A stretch of DNA of 9,203 nucleotides from Chitinivibrionia bacterium. Its GTDB lineage: Bacteria; Krumholzibacteriota; Krumholzibacteriia; WVZY01. The stretch's first letter is position 1. Each line of letters starts with the position of its first letter. The translations under genes and the position numbers were made by a program. The DNA lies in assembly GCA_016208665.1 (NCBI GenBank), contig JACQXT010000032.1, positions 1,707 to 10,909 on the forward strand, given 5' to 3'. A model generated the notes under the pieces. The model made no database searches and was not told where the DNA came from. It saw only the letters and a program-made list of their open reading frames with translations. This document shows positions 6,510-9,203 of the stretch, in pieces.

Positions 6510-6782
6510 ATGATCGAACTTCTCATGGTGTTTGGCGGGTTGTTCATTGCAGGAGCTCTAACTCTGCTGGTGCTGAAGCTGATGCTGGTTCTTCTGTTGG
6601 TGCCGTTCAAAGCTTTGTTCGTGCTCGCCAAGGGAGTGTTGGGATTTGTCGTCGCAATCCCGCTCATGCTGCTCTCTCTCAACATCGTCACGCTGGCGCT
6701 GCCGTTCCTGATCTTAGTGTTGTTTCTGCCCATGCTCGCGGGAGTTGCGCTGGTCGTAGCGGTCCTTGCGCTCATTATGTGA
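6510..6782 (+). CDS. Small, extremely hydrophobic membrane protein of unknown function
   Basis: I do not recognise this 90-residue protein. It is almost wholly Leu, Val, Ala, Ile, Phe and Met, with only four charged side chains (Glu3, Lys23, Lys34, Lys41). Three membrane segments are likely (about 4-22, 24-54 and 58-90, the middle one with a Pro at 51). Proline also occurs at 32, 65 and 74. The ATG at 6510 is chosen over a GTG at 6504 because AAAGGGGG (about 6497-6504) lies five bases upstream of the ATG and overlaps the GTG. The last eight bases overlap the end of rfbD on the other strand. The hydrophobic pattern is kept through the whole frame and a good ribosome site is present. Both argue that it is real, but similarity to a known family was not seen. 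Confidence 0.65.
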   Translation: MIELLMVFGGLFIAGALTLLVLKLMLVLLLVPFKALFVLAKGVLGFVVAIPLMLLSLNIVTLALPFLILVLFLPMLAGVALVVAVLALIM

Positions 6783-7641
6783 CCGCGCCTCGCTTGACGA
6801 GGTACCGGCGGAGCGCATCGCGCCACGGCGGCATTGTATACAGATCGCGGGCCTTGAGTCCCGCGTTTTCCAGCGCCGAGTATGCCGGCCGTCTGGCGGG
6901 CGCATTCCACTGGGCCGATGTCGTCGGCTCCACGAGCACACCGAGCCGCGCCTGAGCGAAAATCTCCTTCGCAAATTCGAACCAGGAACACTCGCCTTCG
7001 TTGGTGGCGTGGTAGATGCCGAATGGAAGCGTCCCATTGATGAAAACGGCGATCTGCCGGGCGAGGTCTTCCGTGAACGTCGGGGAGAGGACCTCGTCCT
7101 GCACGACGCGGAGCGCATCGCGCTCCCGGGCGAGCTTGAGCATCGTGTCGACGAAATTCCGGCCTCCCTTGCCGATGCAGGGATGCAGGCCGTACAGGCC
7201 GCTCGTGCGAACGATGTAGTGCGTTGCGCATGAGGACCGGATGTAGAGTTCCCCCGCAAGCTTGGTTCGGCCGTATGCGTTGACGGGAGACGGGGCGTCG
7301 CTTTCGAGGTACGGTTCGGATTTCATGCCGCCGAAGACGTAATCGGTGCTGATGTGGATGAGGACCGAGCCGAGGGCGGAGCAGCTCTTCGCTATGTGCA
7401 TCGCCCCCAGGGCGTTCACCTGGAACGCCCGCTCCTCCTCCGTTTCGCAGCGGTCGACGTCGGTAAACGCGGCGGTGTTGATCACCACGCCGGGGCGAAG
7501 GTCCGCAAGGACGGATTCCACCCGGCGCGCGTCGGCGACGTCTATGTCCTTCTCGGTCAGCGCCGCCGGATGCTCGCGCTCGAACGCGAGCGCGATATCC
7601 GTTCCCAGTTGCCCGTCGGCGCCGATGATGGCGATGGTCAT
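6775..7641 (-). CDS. rfbD: dTDP-4-dehydrorhamnose reductase
   Basis: Catalyses the last step of dTDP-L-rhamnose synthesis in the cytoplasm: NAD(P)H-dependent reduction of dTDP-4-keto-L-rhamnose. The 288 residues have the usual family length. The Rossmann nucleotide loop GADGQLG is at 7-13, followed by TDVDRCE (60-66) and the STDYVF motif (98-103, with the catalytic Thr). The catalytic pair Tyr123 and Lys127 lies in YGRTK. RTSGLYG (145-151) and RPAYSAL (251-257) complete the family pattern, and the end is WRDALRRYL. The ATG at 7639-7641 has GGGGAG five bases upstream and overlaps the stop of the glycosyltransferase gene (ATGA). A longer reading extends into that gene in another frame and is not credible. 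The rmlA, rmlB and rmlC partners are not in the window. Confidence 0.95.
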   Translation of the reverse strand: MTIAIIGADGQLGTDIALAFEREHPAALTEKDIDVADARRVESVLADLRPGVVINTAAFTDVDRCETEEERAFQVNALGAMHIAKSCSALGSVLIHISTDYVFGGMKSEPYLESDAPSPVNAYGRTKLAGELYIRSSCATHYIVRTSGLYGLHPCIGKGGRNFVDTMLKLARERDALRVVQDEVLSPTFTEDLARQIAVFINGTLPFGIYHATNEGECSWFEFAKEIFAQARLGVLVEPTTSAQWNAPARRPAYSALENAGLKARDLYTMPPWRDALRRYLVKRGAVT

Positions 7642-8495
7642 GGTTGCTCCCCGCTCGCATCCCGGATTCTTCCCGAGAGAACGAGCGCCGCGATCCGCAC
7701 TGCATCGGCCGCGAAAAAGAACGGAATCGTAAGCCAGTGGTAGGGCCGGGCGTACCGTCCGAAGAACCGGATCGTGCTGCGGAGTTTGAGCGATATTTTC
7801 CTGAAGCCGATCTGCCCGCCCGTGCTCCGGGATATCTTGTGCCAAACCTTTCCGTGCGGCACGTAGCGAATTCCGAATCCCGCACGTTTCGCCCGCATGC
7901 AGAAGTCGGTATCTTCGAAATAGGCCCTGTAGGAAGGATCGAGCATCCCGATGGACTCCACCACCGCACGCCGCACCATCAGCGCGCATCCGGTAACGTA
8001 GCCGACGTCGCGCTCTTCGTCGTATTGGCCGCGGTCCCGGCGGCGAATGCCCGCGTGCTTTGCGGTGCCGCGCCACAGGAACACCTCTCCGCCGGCGAAC
8101 CAGATGCGATCGGGCGGGTCGAAGTAGTAGATCTTCGGTCCGGCGATGCCGATGCCGGGAGAACGGACCATCGCGCCGACCAGATGGTCGATCAGCATCG
8201 CGTCGACGACGGTGTCGTTGTTGAGCAGCAGGATGAAATCGGCATTCCGGCGCAGGGCCTCCTCGATGCCCGCGTTGTTGCCGCGCGCAAAGCCGAGATT
8301 GGCGGCGTTGCGGATAATCTCGACCGATCCTCCGAAGCGTTTCCGGACGGCCTCGACCGTGCCGTCCGTCGACGCATTATCCACGAGCAGGATCTTTGCG
8401 TTTTCGTAGGCCAGCCCGAGGAGCGAATCCAGACAGGCGAGGGTCAACTCCTTGCCGTTCCAGCTTAAAACAATAATGGCGACAAAGGGTTTCAC
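7638..8495 (-). CDS. Family 2 (GT-A fold) glycosyltransferase, rhamnosyltransferase-like
   Basis: Transfers a sugar from a nucleotide donor to a growing surface glycan. The protein is 285 residues. The GT2 opening IVLSWNG is at 8-14, the nucleotide-binding VDNASTDGT at 38-46 and NLGFARGNN at 66-74. LNND (91-94) stands in for the metal-binding DXD. TGCALMVRR is at 168-176 and the acceptor-side YFEDTDFCMRAKRAG at 192-206, with the likely catalytic acid. A hydrophobic C-terminal segment (about 254-273) may hold it to the membrane. This arrangement is that of WbbL-like enzymes, many of which use dTDP-rhamnose. The ATGA overlap with rfbD supports rhamnose as donor, but the donor is inferred. The start is GTG (8493-8495), with GAGGAG about 12 bases upstream. 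Confidence 0.9.
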   Translation of the reverse strand: MKPFVAIIVLSWNGKELTLACLDSLLGLAYENAKILLVDNASTDGTVEAVRKRFGGSVEIIRNAANLGFARGNNAGIEEALRRNADFILLLNNDTVVDAMLIDHLVGAMVRSPGIGIAGPKIYYFDPPDRIWFAGGEVFLWRGTAKHAGIRRRDRGQYDEERDVGYVTGCALMVRRAVVESIGMLDPSYRAYFEDTDFCMRAKRAGFGIRYVPHGKVWHKISRSTGGQIGFRKISLKLRSTIRFFGRYARPYHWLTIPFFFAADAVRIAALVLSGRIRDASGEQP

Positions 8496-8545
8496 GGGGG
8501 GAGCACACTCCTCGTGCCGGTTTCTTCGAACGAAATCTCCCGGTC

Positions 8546-8567
8546 AGCCGTTTAATAAGGAACGGCT
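8546..8567 (-). repeat. Hairpin in the leader of the glycosyltransferase gene
   Basis: Perfect 7-bp inverted repeat AGCCGTT/AACGGCT around an 8-base AT-rich loop, about 50 bases upstream of the GTG start. It could be a leader hairpin or an operator. No T-run is attached on either strand. Confidence 0.35.
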
Positions 8568-8580
8568 TATGCGGATTCAT

Positions 8581-8597
8581 GCGGCTTTTTGAGCCGC
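8581..8597. repeat. Short GC hairpin upstream of the glycosyltransferase gene
   Basis: Perfect 6-bp stem GCGGCT/AGCCGC with a TTTTG loop, in the 235-base gap between the two divergent units. No T-run follows on either strand, so it is not a clear terminator. Confidence 0.3.
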
Positions 8598-8642
8598 CGG
8601 AAGACGGCGAGTGCGCACGTTCTCCGGCCTCGAACAAGGCAG

Positions 8643-8672
8643 ATACTACAGCATCGGCTTGACCAAGCGCAA
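8643..8672 (-). promoter_or_regulatory. Promoter candidate of the glycosyltransferase-rfbD unit
   Basis: On the minus strand TTGCGC (8667-8672), an 18-base spacer and TAGTAT (8643-8648). Matches are moderate. It would give a leader of about 140 bases containing both hairpins listed above. Confidence 0.3.
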
Positions 8673-8687
8673 TAATTACTGTACGTT
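8659..8687 (+). promoter_or_regulatory. Promoter candidate of the phosphodiesterase-like gene
   Basis: TTGACC (8659-8664), a 17-base spacer and TACGTT (8682-8687), about 44 bases before the ATG at 8731. The -35 box is close to consensus. The site overlaps the minus-strand candidate, so the two units may compete for polymerase. Confidence 0.4.
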
Positions 8688-8730
8688 AAAGTGTTGATGG
8701 ATATACGAACTTTATAACGGAGGTACGACG

Positions 8731-8895
8731 ATGGCACGGCGTCCGGCATACACGGTTTCGACGGCTCTTCTAATCATTGCAGCGGCGCTACCGGGATTCT
8801 CCGCTCGATGGAGCCGGCCCTGTCTCCGCTCCTGTGGACGAGCATGGCGACGGGCAAGAACCCGGAGGAGCACGGGATTCTGGGCTTTACGGTGA
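8731..8895 (+). other. Well-initiated 54-codon frame, the likely broken 5' end of the phosphodiesterase-like gene
   Basis: The ATG at 8731 has a near-perfect ribosome site (ACGGAGGT, 8717-8724, six bases upstream) and a promoter candidate. Its frame gives MARRPAYTVSTALLIIAAALPGF and then turns into an Arg/Cys-rich sequence that stops at 8893-8895. The sequence after about 8781 makes sense only in another frame, where it reads GATGILRS and continues into the AlkP-type domain. A missing base near 8779-8792 would join the two as LLIIAAGATGILRS, which resembles the family's helix before the conserved SPLLWTS block. The alternative is a short unrelated peptide. Confidence 0.45.
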
Positions 8896-9203
8896 GCGAT
8901 GTCGGCACCGGGAGGAAGATCCCGATTACGCGCCTGCACAGGCGCGTCGACGCAGTATGGAACTTTCTCAGCGATGTCGATCTCCGCGTCGATATCGTGG
9001 GGTGGTTGGCGACCTATCCGCCGGAAGAGATCAATGGCATCATGGTGACCGACAAGGTCGGCTACCTGGCGTTTGCGGGGCCGAGCGACACAAGCGCCGT
9101 CGATCCCGTCTATCCGGATTCCCGCGAAAGCGAGGTCGAGAACCTGATCATCCAGGGAAGCACGATATCGTACGACGAATTCAAGCGGTTCCTTCACATC
9201 GAT
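8808..9203 (+). CDS. AlkP-superfamily / type I phosphodiesterase-like protein, frameshifted 5' end, runs off right edge
   Basis: The family comprises metal-dependent phosphatases and phosphodiesterases; the substrate here is unknown. The frame is open to the end of the window (132 codons from the ATG at 8808). It shows the conserved block SPLLWTSMATGKNPEEHGILGF (6-27), then VDAVWNFLSD (48-57) and VGWLATYPPEEINGIMV (64-80), the order seen in bacterial alkaline-phosphatase-family proteins. The homology also extends upstream of this ATG, as GATGILRS, and no start codon is available there. The frame carrying the good ribosome site (8731) is a different one. Even with the shift repaired, only about 20 residues precede the match. 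Relatives have about 35-40 more, including the first metal-binding DG motif. It is therefore probably a decayed gene or a sequencing error, not an intact enzyme. Confidence 0.65.
   Translation, partial: MEPALSPLLWTSMATGKNPEEHGILGFTVSDVGTGRKIPITRLHRRVDAVWNFLSDVDLRVDIVGWLATYPPEEINGIMVTDKVGYLAFAGPSDTSAVDPVYPDSRESEVENLIIQGSTISYDEFKRFLHID

Noticed and set aside
7642..8076. N-terminal extension of rfbD to 433 codons
   Set aside because: The extension lies wholly inside the glycosyltransferase gene in another frame. The ATG at 7639-7641 has a ribosome site and gives the normal family N-terminus.
8712..9197. 161-codon minus-strand frame opposite the phosphodiesterase-like gene
   Set aside because: The plus strand shows clear family motifs over the same bases. 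The minus frame has only compositionally biased sequence.

Overview
The window (about 57-60% G+C by eye) is a chromosomal segment of a bacterium. It is filled mostly by a bacterial F1Fo ATP synthase operon on the minus strand. The operon layout (AtpZ, an AtpI-like protein, a, c, a single b, delta, alpha, gamma, beta) and a proton-type c subunit are ordinary for bacteria. I cannot place the organism from sequence alone. The divergence of the proteins and the AlkP-type gene at the right edge would fit an uncultured Gram-negative lineage, but that is only an impression. I see no tRNA, rRNA, CRISPR array, insertion sequence or phage gene.

Region 1 (1-6143, minus strand): read 5' to 3' on the minus strand, the order is a sigma70-type promoter (6115-6143), atpZ, an AtpI-like gene, atpB (a), atpE (c), atpF (b), atpH (delta), atpA (alpha), atpG (gamma) and atpD (beta). 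atpD runs off the left edge; epsilon (atpC) is presumably beyond it. Ribosome binding sites are strong before the multi-copy subunits c, b, alpha and beta. They are missing, weak or folded into a hairpin before the single-copy subunits a, delta and gamma. GC-rich hairpins sit in the gaps around b, delta, alpha and gamma.

Region 2 (6039-6509): a 471-base gap without a credible gene. It holds the atp promoter, a possible minus-strand terminator just upstream of it, and a run of inverted repeats. The strongest is a roughly 22-bp interrupted hairpin at 6345-6413.

Region 3 (6510-8495): a very hydrophobic 90-residue membrane protein on the plus strand overlaps tail to tail with a two-gene minus-strand unit. 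That unit is a family-2 glycosyltransferase followed by a dTDP-4-dehydrorhamnose reductase (RmlD/RfbD), joined by an ATGA overlap. The pair points to rhamnose-containing cell-surface polysaccharide; the other dTDP-rhamnose genes are not in the window.

Region 4 (8496-9203): overlapping divergent promoter candidates, then a plus-strand gene of the AlkP/type I phosphodiesterase superfamily that leaves the right edge. A well-placed start codon lies in one frame and the recognisable protein in another, so the gene is frameshifted and appears to lack its N-terminal catalytic part.

I found no convincing new multi-gene system. The best leads are the frameshifted phosphodiesterase-like gene, the structured element at 6345-6413, and the match between ribosome-site strength and subunit copy number in the atp operon.
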